Below the pieces are notes generated by a model. The model was not told the origin of the DNA. It did no database searches and worked only from the letters and a program-made list of their open reading frames with translations. Below, in pieces: positions 16,306 through 24,698 of a stretch of 64,000 bases of DNA. The stretch covers positions 62,001 to 126,000 of the forward strand of contig NZ_JBHLUE010000017.1 of the NCBI RefSeq assembly GCF_042434095.1, given 5' to 3'. The first letter of the stretch is position 1. The number at the start of each line of letters is the position of its first letter. The stretch is from KBS50 sp042434095. GTDB taxonomy: Bacteria > Actinomycetota > Actinomycetes > Mycobacteriales > Micromonosporaceae. Made by a program: the position numbers and the translations under genes.

Positions 16306-18426
16306 TCAGGCGGGTCGCAGCCAGATGGCGCCGAGCGGCGGGACGCGCAGGGCGACCGAGGCGGGCAGCCCCTGCCACGGCACGCTCTCGGCCTGCACCG
16401 AGCCGAGGTTGCCGACGCCGGAGCCGCCGTACACCTGGGCGTCGGTGTTGATCACTTCAATCCACCGGCCGGCCAGCGGCAGCCCGATCCGGTAGTCCTC
16501 GCGGGGCACGGCCGAGAGGTTCGCCACGCACACCAGCGGCGAGCCGTCCAGGGCGATCCGGATGAACGCCACCGTGTTGTTGGTCTGATCGTCCGCGACG
16601 ACCCACCGGAAGCCGGCCGGCGACGTGTCCTGGGACCACAGCGCGGGGCTGTCCCGGTAGGCGCGGTTCAGGTCGGCCACCAGCCGCTGCACCCCGGCCC
16701 TGGCGGGGTCGTGCAGGACGTACCAGTCCAGGCCCCGGTCCTCGCTCCACTCCCGGTCGTCGGCCAGCTCGCAGCCCATGAACAGCAGCTGCTTGCCGGG
16801 GTGCGCCCACATGAGGGCGAGCAGCGCCCGCACGTTGGCGAGCCGCTGCCAGGTGTCGCCGGGCATCTTGCCGGCCAGCGACCCCTTGCCGTGCACCACC
16901 TCGTCGTGGCTGATCGGCAGCACGTAGTTCTCGCTCCACGCGTACACGAGCGAGAAGGTGAGCTGGTTGTGGTGGTACTTGCGGTAGACGGGCTCCTTCG
17001 ACAGGTACGTGAGCGTGTCGTGCATCCAGCCCATGTTCCACTTGAAGCCGAAGCCCAGTCCGCCCTCCGAGGTGGGCCTGGTGACCCCGGGCCACGCGGT
17101 GGACTCCTCGGCCACCATCACCACCCCGGGGTGGTGCCGGTAGACCGTCGCGTTGGTCTCCTGCAGCAGCGTGATGGCCTCGAGGTTCTCCCGCCCGCCG
17201 TACCGGTTGGGCAGCCACTGGCCCTCGCTGCGGGAGTAGTCGAGGTAGAGCATCGAGGCGACCGCGTCCACCCGCAGCCCGTCGACGTGGAACTCGTCGC
17301 ACCAGTAGAGGGCGTTGGCCACCAGGAAGTTGCGGACCTCCGGCCGGCCGTAGTCGAAGACGTACGTGCCCCAGTCCGGGTGCTCGCCGCGGCGCGGGTC
17401 GGGATGCTCGTACAACGGCGTGCCGTCGAACCGGGCCAGCGCCCAGGCGTCCCGGGGGAAGTGCGCCGGCACCCAGTCCAGCAGCACCCCGATGCCCGCC
17501 GCGTGCAGCCGATCCACCAGGTGCCGGAAGTCGTCGGGGTCGCCGAACCGGGCCGTCGGGGCGTAGTAGCCGGTCACCTGGTAGCCCCAGGATCCGCCGT
17601 ACGGGTGCTCCATCACCGGCAGCAGCTCCACGTGCGTGAAGCCCATCTCGGTGACGTACTCGGTGAGCTGCTCGGCCAGCTCGCGGTAGGAAAGGCCGGG
17701 CCGCCACGAGCCCAGGTGGACCTCGTACACGCTCATCGGCTCTTGGTGCGCCGGCCGCTGCGCCCGGCGGGCCAGCCAGGCGGCGTCGCCCCACTCGTAC
17801 CGGGACTCGTGCACCACCGACGCGGTGGCCGGCGGCGTCTCCGTGCACCGGGCCAGCGGGTCGGCCTTCTCCCGCCACTGCCCGTCGGGTCCCAGGATGA
17901 CGAACTTGTAGCGTTGGCCAACCTCGGCGTCCGGGACGAAGACCTCCCACACGCCGCTGCCGCCGAGCGAGCGCATCGGCCAGCCGCCGTGCAGATCCCA
18001 GCCGGTGAAGTCGCCCACCACCCGGACGCCGCGTGCGTTGGGCGCCCAGACCGCGAACGACACCCCGGTCGTGCCGGCCAGCGTCCGCACCCGTGCGCCG
18101 AGGACCTCCCACAGCCGCTCGTGCCGGCCCTCACCGATGAGATGCAGGTCCAGCTCGCCGAGGGTCGGGGGGAAGCGGTACGGGTCGTCCCGCAGCTCGC
18201 CGTCGACCTCGATCCGGTAGTCGACGACCTCGCCGGGCAGGGTGGCCTCGAACACCCCGTCGGGGTGGATCGGGCGCATCGGTTCCCGGTGCCCGTCGGC
18301 CACCACCGTGGCCGCGTCGCAGCCCCGGCGGAGCGTACGGATCACCGTGTGCCCGTCGGCCGGATGCGCGCCGAGCAGGGCGTGTGGATCGTGCGCCCGC
18401 CCGGCGATCAACTCGTCCATGGTCAT
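16306..18426 (-). CDS. glgB: 1,4-alpha-glucan branching enzyme
   Basis: Makes alpha-1,6 branches in glycogen-like glucan (GH13, CBM48). The order is an N-terminal extra module (residues 1-~110), CBM48 (GVSFAVWAPNARGVRVVGDF), then the GH13 barrel. The barrel has DGLRVDAVASM (nucleophile Asp), VMVAEESTAWPG (acid/base Glu) and LPISHDEVVHGKGS (transition-state Asp), followed by a C-terminal beta domain. At 706 aa it is the usual length. The first ATG (18426) overlaps the glgE stop as ATGA. The GAGGA there is better spaced for the ATG two codons later (18420), so the true start may be that one. It is coupled to glgE. Confidence 0.96.
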   Translation of the reverse strand: MTMDELIAGRAHDPHALLGAHPADGHTVIRTLRRGCDAATVVADGHREPMRPIHPDGVFEATLPGEVVDYRIEVDGELRDDPYRFPPTLGELDLHLIGEGRHERLWEVLGARVRTLAGTTGVSFAVWAPNARGVRVVGDFTGWDLHGGWPMRSLGGSGVWEVFVPDAEVGQRYKFVILGPDGQWREKADPLARCTETPPATASVVHESRYEWGDAAWLARRAQRPAHQEPMSVYEVHLGSWRPGLSYRELAEQLTEYVTEMGFTHVELLPVMEHPYGGSWGYQVTGYYAPTARFGDPDDFRHLVDRLHAAGIGVLLDWVPAHFPRDAWALARFDGTPLYEHPDPRRGEHPDWGTYVFDYGRPEVRNFLVANALYWCDEFHVDGLRVDAVASMLYLDYSRSEGQWLPNRYGGRENLEAITLLQETNATVYRHHPGVVMVAEESTAWPGVTRPTSEGGLGFGFKWNMGWMHDTLTYLSKEPVYRKYHHNQLTFSLVYAWSENYVLPISHDEVVHGKGSLAGKMPGDTWQRLANVRALLALMWAHPGKQLLFMGCELADDREWSEDRGLDWYVLHDPARAGVQRLVADLNRAYRDSPALWSQDTSPAGFRWVVADDQTNNTVAFIRIALDGSPLVCVANLSAVPREDYRIGLPLAGRWIEVINTDAQVYGGSGVGNLGSVQAESVPWQGLPASVALRVPPLGAIWLRPA

Positions 18427-20999
18427 TCCTCGGGTCCGTTCATCGACCGGGTCGAGTGGGCCGCGCCGGCGCTCCGGCCGGACCGCTGGGCGGGCGCCTT
18501 CGCCGGCATCAGCGCCGGGGTGGGGCGCGGCTTCGCCACGAGGCCGGGCCGCGGCGGCGTCGCCCCCACCGGGCCGGAAGCCCGGGAGCCCGGGGAGGGC
18601 GACGGGCCGGGCGCTGGCGTAGGCGACGGGCCGGGCGCTGGCGTGGGCGACGGGCCGGGCGAGGATGCCGGTACGGGTGACGGCCGGGGCGCGGGCGGCG
18701 GCTCCGGCGAGGTCACCGGCTCCGGCGAGGTGACCGGCTCCGGTGAACGGGCCGGCTCCGGTGAACGGGCCGGCTCGGGCGGGGTCACCGGCTCCGGCTC
18801 GGGCGACGTCACCGGCCGAGGCGCGGGAGCCGGCTCGGACGCGGGGGTCGGCTCCGGCGCGGGGGCCGGCCGAGGCGCGGGGGCCGGCTCGGCCGCGGGG
18901 GCCGGGTCCGGCGCGGCGGCCGGCGTCGATGAGGACGCGGGCGGCGTGCCGCCCGGGCCGGTCGGCGGGGTGACCGGCGTCGGCGCCGGGACCGCCGGCA
19001 TGGCGTACGCGGTGCGGGCGATCTCCGGGTCGGTGCCGGCCGGGTGGACGGTGAAGACGTGCGCGGGCTGGAGGTACGGGTCCAGCCGCACGGCGTTGCG
19101 CTGACCCCAGTCGTAGTGGACCCCGGTCAGCTCGTCGACCACGGTGAACCGCTCGTGCCAGTCGAGGCCCAGGGCCGGCATGTCCAGCGTGGTGTTCCCC
19201 CACTGCACCTGCGCCGGGTCGAACGAGCAGATCACCAGCACGGTGTTCCCGGTCTGCGGATCCCGCTTGGACCAGCACAGCAGCGCCGGGTTGTCGATCT
19301 CGTGGAAGCGCAGGTTGCGCAGCCAGTGCAGGGCCGGGTTGGCCCGGCGGATGGCGTTCAGCCGGGTCAGGAACGGCGCCAGCGACCGGCCCTGCGCCTC
19401 GGCCGCCGCCCGGTCCCGGGGCCGGAGCTGGAACTTCTCGTTGTCGAGATACTCCTCGGCGCCGGGCCGGGCCACGTGCTCGAACAGCTCGTAGCCGGCG
19501 TAGAGGCCCCAGGAGGGGGAGAGCAGGCTGGCCAGGACCGCCCGGATCTTGAACATCGGCGGCCCGCCGTGCTGCAGCGTCTCGTGCAGGATGTCCGGCG
19601 TGTTGGGCCAGAAGTTCGGCCGCATGTGGTCGGCGGAGGCGACCAGCTCCTCGCAGTACTGGCGCATTTCCCCGGCGCTGGTCCGCCAGGTGAAGTACGT
19701 GTAGGACTGGCTGAAGCCGACCTTGCCGAGGCCGTGCATGATGGCCGGCCGGGTGAACGCCTCGGCCAGGAAGATCACGTCCGGGTCGACCTTCTTCACC
19801 TCGGCGATCAGCCAGTGCCAGAAGTCCAGCGGCTTGGTGTGGGGGTTGTCCACCCGGAACGCCTTGATGCCCTCGCCCACCCAGTGCAGCACCACCCGCA
19901 GGATCTCCGCCCGGATGCCGTCCGGGTCGGTGTCGAAGTTGAGCGGGTAGATGTCCTGGTATTTCTTCGGCGGGTTCTCCGCGTACGCCACCGAGCCGTC
20001 GGCCCGGATGGTGAACCACTCCGGGTGCTCCGCCACCCACGGGTGGTCCGGCGCGCACTGCAGGGCCAGGTCCATGGCCACCTCGAGGCCCGCCGCCGCG
20101 GCCGCGGCCAGAAAGGCGCGGAAGTCGTCCGGCGTACCCAGATCGGGGTGGATGGCGTCGTGCCCGCCCTCGGCCGCGCCGATGGCCCACGGCGAGCCGA
20201 CGTCGTCGGGCCCGGCCACCAGGGTATTGTTCCGGCCCTTGCGGTTGATCCGGCCGATCGGGTGGATGGGCGGCAGGTAGAGGATGTCGAAGCCCATGGC
20301 CGCCACCTCCGGCAGCCGCCGGGCCGCCGTGGCGAACGTGCCGGTCCGGTCCGGCCGGCCGGCCGCGCCGAGCACCGCCCCCTCGGACCGGGGGAAGAAC
20401 TCGTACCAGGCCGAGAAGAGCGCGCGCTGGCGGTCCACCCACAGCTCGTACCGGTCCGAGCGGGTGACCAGGCGGCGGACCGGATGCGCCCAGAGCAGCT
20501 CGGCCAGCTCCAGCGCGGGCGCCACCCGGGCGCCCAGCTCGAGCGCGGGGTCGCGCAGCGCGGCGGCCGCGGCCTCGACTGCGGCGCGGGCATCCTCCGG
20601 TACGCCGGCGGCCGCCTCGTCCAGCACGGCGGCGCCCTCGGCCAGGTCGTTGGCGAGATCCTCGACGCCCTGGCCGGCGGCCAGCTTCTTGGTCACCGCG
20701 TCGCGCCAGGTCAGGTACGGGTCGTCGAACGCCTCCACGGCAAAGCTCCACGAGCCCGTCGCGTCCGGCTGGATGAACGCGTGCCAGCGGTCGTCGCGGT
20801 GCTCACCCGGCCGCATCCGCACCGCCGGGCGCGGCGTGGAGTCGGGACCCTGCCAGACGACCATGCAGCCGAGCGCGTGGTGCCCCTCCCGGTACGACAG
20901 CGCGGACACCGGCACGAGCTCACCGACCACCGCCTTGGCGGGGTACCGGCCGCAGGCCACCGAGGGCGAGACCGCTTCGATCGGAAACCGTCCAGTCAC
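18423..20999 (-). CDS. glgE: maltosyltransferase GlgE with a long Pro-rich tail
   Basis: Transfers maltosyl from alpha-maltose-1-phosphate to alpha-1,4-glucan (GH13_3). The GTG start at 20999 gives the family's usual VTGRFPIE opening. The core of ~669 residues includes the N-terminal domain, FDILYLPPIHPIGRINRKG, nucleophile Asp in AFRVDNPHTKPLDFWHW and acid/base Glu in DVIFLAEAFTRP. Known GlgE proteins end near here. This one continues for ~190 residues of Pro/Ala/Ser/Glu low complexity with repeats such as RSPEPVTSPEPV and PGPSPTPA, ending MNGPEE at the glgB overlap. The tail lacks stops for 570 bases, so it appears real. It is absent from GlgE as I know it. Confidence 0.93.
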   Translation of the reverse strand: MTGRFPIEAVSPSVACGRYPAKAVVGELVPVSALSYREGHHALGCMVVWQGPDSTPRPAVRMRPGEHRDDRWHAFIQPDATGSWSFAVEAFDDPYLTWRDAVTKKLAAGQGVEDLANDLAEGAAVLDEAAAGVPEDARAAVEAAAAALRDPALELGARVAPALELAELLWAHPVRRLVTRSDRYELWVDRQRALFSAWYEFFPRSEGAVLGAAGRPDRTGTFATAARRLPEVAAMGFDILYLPPIHPIGRINRKGRNNTLVAGPDDVGSPWAIGAAEGGHDAIHPDLGTPDDFRAFLAAAAAAGLEVAMDLALQCAPDHPWVAEHPEWFTIRADGSVAYAENPPKKYQDIYPLNFDTDPDGIRAEILRVVLHWVGEGIKAFRVDNPHTKPLDFWHWLIAEVKKVDPDVIFLAEAFTRPAIMHGLGKVGFSQSYTYFTWRTSAGEMRQYCEELVASADHMRPNFWPNTPDILHETLQHGGPPMFKIRAVLASLLSPSWGLYAGYELFEHVARPGAEEYLDNEKFQLRPRDRAAAEAQGRSLAPFLTRLNAIRRANPALHWLRNLRFHEIDNPALLCWSKRDPQTGNTVLVICSFDPAQVQWGNTTLDMPALGLDWHERFTVVDELTGVHYDWGQRNAVRLDPYLQPAHVFTVHPAGTDPEIARTAYAMPAVPAPTPVTPPTGPGGTPPASSSTPAAAPDPAPAAEPAPAPRPAPAPEPTPASEPAPAPRPVTSPEPEPVTPPEPARSPEPARSPEPVTSPEPVTSPEPPPAPRPSPVPASSPGPSPTPAPGPSPTPAPGPSPSPGSRASGPVGATPPRPGLVAKPRPTPALMPAKAPAQRSGRSAGAAHSTRSMNGPEE
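18430..18990 (-). repeat. low-complexity repeat DNA in the glgE 3' end
   Basis: A run of short imperfect repeats (units of 12, 18, 24 and 30 bp, for example GGCGACGGGCCGGGCGCTGG three times near 18600-18660, and GAACGGGCCGGCTCCGGT twice near 18745) that encodes the Pro-rich tail of GlgE. All periods are multiples of three. Confidence 0.8.
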
Positions 21000-21104
21000 G
21001 GTGCCCAACCTACTGCCCACCGGCCCGCCCCGCGCGATGAGATCACCGAGCGCGGGTGTCCCCGTACGGCGGTCCGGGATGGTCAGCCGGCGGGGCGCCC
21101 GGCG

Positions 21105-21971
21105 TCAGCCGGAGGGCGCGACGGCGAAAACGTCCGGGCCGTAGCCGGACGCGTCGGACGGGGCCAGTTGTCCGGTTTCGTCCGGGCGGGTCAGCCGGTA
21201 GCCGTACTCCGCCAGCAGCCGCGCGACCGGTTCCCGGCTCTCCCCGAGGACCCGCTCGCTCATCCGGTTCCACTCGAGCTGGAGCACGGTGATCCGCCGG
21301 TCGGCGAGGGCCGCCCGGGCGCCCTCGAGGACCAGCCGCTCGGCGCCCTCGACGTCGATCTTGACCCCCGCGGCCACGCGGTCCCCGAGCACCTCGTCCA
21401 GCGTCCGGACCGGGACCGGTGTGCCCCCGTGGCCGTGGCCGTGGCCGTCGCCGAGGACCAGATGGTTCATGGTGTCGTTGCCCGAGGTCAGCCGCAGGGT
21501 GCCCGGTTCGGCCGCGAGGGCGCACTCCAGCACCTCGATGGGATATCCGTTCAGGCCGACGTTCCGGCGCAGCTCCTCGGCCGCCTGCCGATCCGGCTCG
21601 ACCGCCACCACGGTCGTGCCGGACTCCGCCGCCCACAGGGCGTAGGTGCCCACATTGCTGCCCACGTCGACGAACAGGTCGCCCGGCCGGAGCAGCCGGC
21701 GCCAGGCGTGCATCTCCGGCCAGTCCGGCGGGTTTCCATAGACCACCAGCCCGGCCGCGGCGTGGTGCGGGCGGGCCAGGATCCGGGAGCGCTCCCCGAG
21801 CCGGGCGACCGTCGGGCGGCCCAGCCGGCCGCGTACCTGGTAGCTGACCGCCCGCAGCACGCTGCGCAACCGCCGGTCCCGGTTGGCCGGGTGGCGCCAG
21901 ACATGCGTCAGGACCTGGCCCGAGATGCTGATGGCGCCGAGCACGCCCGTGTTCTTCGTGGATTGCGACAT
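21105..21971 (-). CDS. FkbM-family methyltransferase
   Basis: A 288-aa SAM-dependent O-methyltransferase of the FkbM type, commonly acting on sugars or glycolipids in surface-glycan loci. The SAM site is FVDVGSNVGTYALWAA, with VVAVEPDRQAAEELRRNV as the second motif and VKIDVEGAE as the third. The C-terminal strand VLQLEWNRMSE is also family-typical. A short His/Gly run (GDGHGHGHGG) interrupts the domain. The ATG at 21971 is chosen because the longer frame upstream is poor. It is divergent from a glycosyltransferase and sits between glgE and glgM. Confidence 0.87.
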   Translation of the reverse strand: MSQSTKNTGVLGAISISGQVLTHVWRHPANRDRRLRSVLRAVSYQVRGRLGRPTVARLGERSRILARPHHAAAGLVVYGNPPDWPEMHAWRRLLRPGDLFVDVGSNVGTYALWAAESGTTVVAVEPDRQAAEELRRNVGLNGYPIEVLECALAAEPGTLRLTSGNDTMNHLVLGDGHGHGHGGTPVPVRTLDEVLGDRVAAGVKIDVEGAERLVLEGARAALADRRITVLQLEWNRMSERVLGESREPVARLLAEYGYRLTRPDETGQLAPSDASGYGPDVFAVAPSG

Positions 21972-22147
21972 GGTGACTTTCGGCTCGTCGGGCCGTGTTC
22001 CGGCGGGTGGATCGCGGGCGATTCCCTGTCTCCAACGACGGGGCCCGGCCCGAGGGTTCGCCGGTGTTGGCGCCCGCGACGTGACGGAGGCGCCGGTCGG
22101 CTCGTTTCCCGGATGAAACCGCGAGGCGTTCAGGCTGGAGGACTGCC

Positions 22148-23386
22148 ATGCGACCACCCGGGCGGCGCCGGCCGCCGGCCGTGCCCCTCGGCATCGTGCT
22201 GATCGACCACCCGATCCAGTACGTGGCGCCGGGTCTCCGGAGGCTCGCGGAACAGTCCGGGATCCGGACCCGGACCTACTACCGCCGGGCGTTGCTGAAC
22301 GGGTTCCACGATCCCGGGTTCGACCGGTGGGTCAGGTGGAAGACCGACCTGCACTCCGGGTACGACTGGTGGGCGCCGCCGGAGCGGCCGGGCTGGCAAT
22401 CCGCCCTGGCCGTGGCCCGCCAGCTCCACCGGGACCGCCCCGACGTGCTGTTGAGCTTCGGCTGGACCAGCCTCGTCGCCCGGGTGGCCTTCCTCTATGC
22501 GCTGCTCACCCGTACCCCCGTGCTCTTCTTCTCGGACGCCAACATCCGGACGCCGCGCCCGCCGACGTGGCGCAACCGGCTGCGGCGGCGGCTGTTGCGG
22601 GCGGGCTTCCGCCGGGCCGCCGGCGCGCTGACGGTGGGGGCGGCCAACCACGCCTTCTACGTCGCCCACGACATCCCGGCGCAGCGGCTGTACCCGGGGG
22701 TGTTCTGCGCCGAGGTCGACCGCTTCGTGGCGGCGGCCGCCCGCCGGCACGACGCCGGTACGCCCGGGACGGACCGCCCGTTCGTCATCGGGTTCGTCGG
22801 TAAGCTCATCGGGTTGAAGGCCGTCGACGACCTGGTCGAGGCGTGCGCCGCGCTCGGCCTCGACCGGCGCTGGGAGCTGTGGCTCGTCGGGGACGGCCCG
22901 CTCCGCGACGAGATCACCGCGCTGGTGGCCCGGCGCGGGCTCACCGACCGGGTACGCCTGTTCGGCTTCCGGAACACCGACGAGGTGCCCGACCTGGTGG
23001 CCGCGATGGACGTGCTGGTGCTGCCATCCCGGTCCGAGCAGCGCGGCTTGGCGGCCCTGGAAGCCCTGGCCGCCGGGGTCCCCGCGGTGGTCAGCTCGGT
23101 CACCGGGGTGTGGGGACCGGGCGACGTGATCGAGCCCGGTGTGAGCGGCCTGGTCTACCCGGTGGGGGACATCGACGCGCTGGCCGGTTGCCTCCGCCGG
23201 CTGATGGACGACCCGGCGTTCCGGCGTGGCCTCGCCGCCGAGGGCCGGGAGCGGGCGGCCCGGCTGGGCGCCGAGGGGTTCGGCGCGTCGGTCGCGGCCG
23301 CCCTCCGGACGGTCGCCGCCAACGGACGGCGGCCGGTCCCGCGCCCGGCGACGAAGGAACCCGCTCAGCCGAGCGTCGAGCGGTAG
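22148..23386 (+). CDS. GT4-type glycosyltransferase
   Basis: A 412-aa GT-B glycosyltransferase with no membrane helix. The C-terminal half has FVIGFVGKLIGLKAVDDLVE, WELWLVGDGPLRDEI and the nucleotide-sugar motif VLPSRSEQRGLAALEALAAG (an E-x7-E-like pattern). The N-terminal half starts GIVLIDHPIQYVAPG, as in transferases that act on lipid-linked or methylated surface sugars. The ATG at 22148 has GGAGG 6 nt before it. The last 22 bases overlap the end of glgM on the other strand. The donor and acceptor cannot be told. It is likely a partner of the divergent FkbM gene. Confidence 0.87.
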   Translation: MRPPGRRRPPAVPLGIVLIDHPIQYVAPGLRRLAEQSGIRTRTYYRRALLNGFHDPGFDRWVRWKTDLHSGYDWWAPPERPGWQSALAVARQLHRDRPDVLLSFGWTSLVARVAFLYALLTRTPVLFFSDANIRTPRPPTWRNRLRRRLLRAGFRRAAGALTVGAANHAFYVAHDIPAQRLYPGVFCAEVDRFVAAAARRHDAGTPGTDRPFVIGFVGKLIGLKAVDDLVEACAALGLDRRWELWLVGDGPLRDEITALVARRGLTDRVRLFGFRNTDEVPDLVAAMDVLVLPSRSEQRGLAALEALAAGVPAVVSSVTGVWGPGDVIEPGVSGLVYPVGDIDALAGCLRRLMDDPAFRRGLAAEGRERAARLGAEGFGASVAAALRTVAANGRRPVPRPATKEPAQPSVER

Positions 23387-24579
23387 ACCTCCACCGTACG
23401 GGCGGCGATCGAGTCCCAGGAGAAGTGCTCGACGGCCCGGCGCCGGCCGGCCCGACCGAACTCGGCGGTCCGCTCGGGGTCGGCCAGCAGCGTGCCGATG
23501 GCCGAGGCCAGGTCGGCCACGAACCGCTCCGGCTCCAGCGGCGTCCCGCTGCCGTCGCCCGCCTGCTCGATCGGCACCAGCAGCCCGGTCTCGCCGTCGG
23601 CCACCACCTCCGGGATGCCGCCGGTGGCCGTGGCCACCACGGCCGTCTCGCAGGCCATCGCCTCCAGGTTGACGATGCCCATCGGCTCGTACACGGACGG
23701 GCAGACGAAGACCGTGCTGTGCGTGAGGATCTGGATCACCTCGTGCTTGGGCAGCATCTCCGGCACCCAGACCACCCCGGTCCGGCTGGCCCGCAGCTCG
23801 TCGACCAGCCCCCGCACCTCGGCCGCGATCTCCGCGGTGTCCGGGGCGCCGGCCAGCAGCACCAGCTGGGTCTCGGCCGGCAGCGACCGGGCCGCCCGCA
23901 GCAGGTAGGGCAGCCCCTTCTGCCGGGTGATCCGCCCGACGTACACCACGCTCGGGCGGCCGGGGTCGATCCCGAGCCGGTCCAGCACGTCGGTGCCGGC
24001 GTCCGGGGCGTACTGCCGGGTGTCGATGCCGTTGTGCACCACGTGGATGCGGTCCGGGTCCACGGCCGGGTAGGCGGCCCGGACGTCCCGGGCCATCCCG
24101 GCCGAGACGGCGATCACGGCGTCGGCCGCCTCCAGCGCGGTCCGCTCGCACCAGGACGACAGCGCGTACCCGCCGCCGAGCTGCTCGGCCTTCCACGGCC
24201 GCAGCGGCTCCAGGCTGTGCACGGTGGCCACGTGCGGCACGCCGTGCAGCAGCTTGGCCACGTGGCCGGCCAGGTTGGCGTACCAGGTGTGGCTGTGCAC
24301 CACGTCGGCGCCGGCGGTGGCCGCGGCCATCTCCAGGTCGACGCCCATCGTCCGCAGCGCCGGGTTCGCCCCGGCCAGGCCGGGCGGGTCGGCGTACGCG
24401 GTGACGCCCGGCTCGGTGCGCGGCCCGCCGAAGCAGTGCACCCGCACGTCGGCGTGCGCCCGCAGCTCCCGGGCCAGGTATTCCACGTGCACCCCGGCGC
24501 CGCCGTACACCTCCGGCGGGTACTCCCGGGTGAGCAGGTCGACGCGCAGGTCGCCGTCGGCGGCGGTGGGATTGGTCAC
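23365..24579 (-). CDS. glgM: actinobacterial glycogen synthase / maltose-1-phosphate synthase
   Basis: A GT4 enzyme of the actinobacterial GlgA/GlgM type, which uses ADP-glucose to make alpha-maltose-1-phosphate (GlgE's donor) or extend glucan. Telling blocks are LTREYPPEVYGGAGVHVEYL at the N-terminus, VGRITRQKGLPYLLRA, and CPSVYEPMGIVNLEAMACET in the donor site. At 404 aa it is the usual length for GlgM, shorter than enterobacterial GlgA. It is divergent from glgC, which supplies ADP-glucose. The name GlgM versus GlgA rests on family knowledge of this subgroup, not on a residue test. Confidence 0.92.
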   Translation of the reverse strand: MTNPTAADGDLRVDLLTREYPPEVYGGAGVHVEYLARELRAHADVRVHCFGGPRTEPGVTAYADPPGLAGANPALRTMGVDLEMAAATAGADVVHSHTWYANLAGHVAKLLHGVPHVATVHSLEPLRPWKAEQLGGGYALSSWCERTALEAADAVIAVSAGMARDVRAAYPAVDPDRIHVVHNGIDTRQYAPDAGTDVLDRLGIDPGRPSVVYVGRITRQKGLPYLLRAARSLPAETQLVLLAGAPDTAEIAAEVRGLVDELRASRTGVVWVPEMLPKHEVIQILTHSTVFVCPSVYEPMGIVNLEAMACETAVVATATGGIPEVVADGETGLLVPIEQAGDGSGTPLEPERFVADLASAIGTLLADPERTAEFGRAGRRRAVEHFSWDSIAARTVEVYRSTLG

Positions 24580-24685
24580 CTCCGGAACCCTAGGGCGTCG
24601 TCCGGCCCGCTACAACACGGGACCCGCCGCCACCAGGGGCCACAACCGATTGCCCGTACGAGTGGTGAACCCGCACGGCTGTGGC

Positions 24686-24691
24686 TAGCGT
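24686..24691 (+). promoter_or_regulatory. -10 box of a probable leaderless glgC promoter
   Basis: TAGCGT ends 7 nt before the glgC ATG (24699). A weak TGGTGA at 24663-24668, 17 bp upstream, could serve as -35. There is no good SD, so the message probably begins at the start codon. The same TAGCGT-N7-ATG layout occurs at the dGTPase gene. Confidence 0.45.
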
Positions 24692-24698
24692 CAGGTGC

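Noticed and set aside
16150..19104. 984-codon plus-strand frame across glgB/glgE
   Set aside because: It is a Val/Arg/His-rich shadow on the strand opposite two well-supported enzymes.
18427..20751. The glgB frame stays open far upstream through glgE
   Set aside because: The upstream part is a shadow of glgE in another phase. The ATGs at 18426/18420 with GAGGA and the ATGA overlap mark the true glgB start.
21785..21797. GGGAGCGCTCCCC, similar to a CebR operator
   Set aside because: It lies inside the FkbM coding sequence (codons for a conserved Arg/Ser stretch) and not in a promoter, so it is likely chance.
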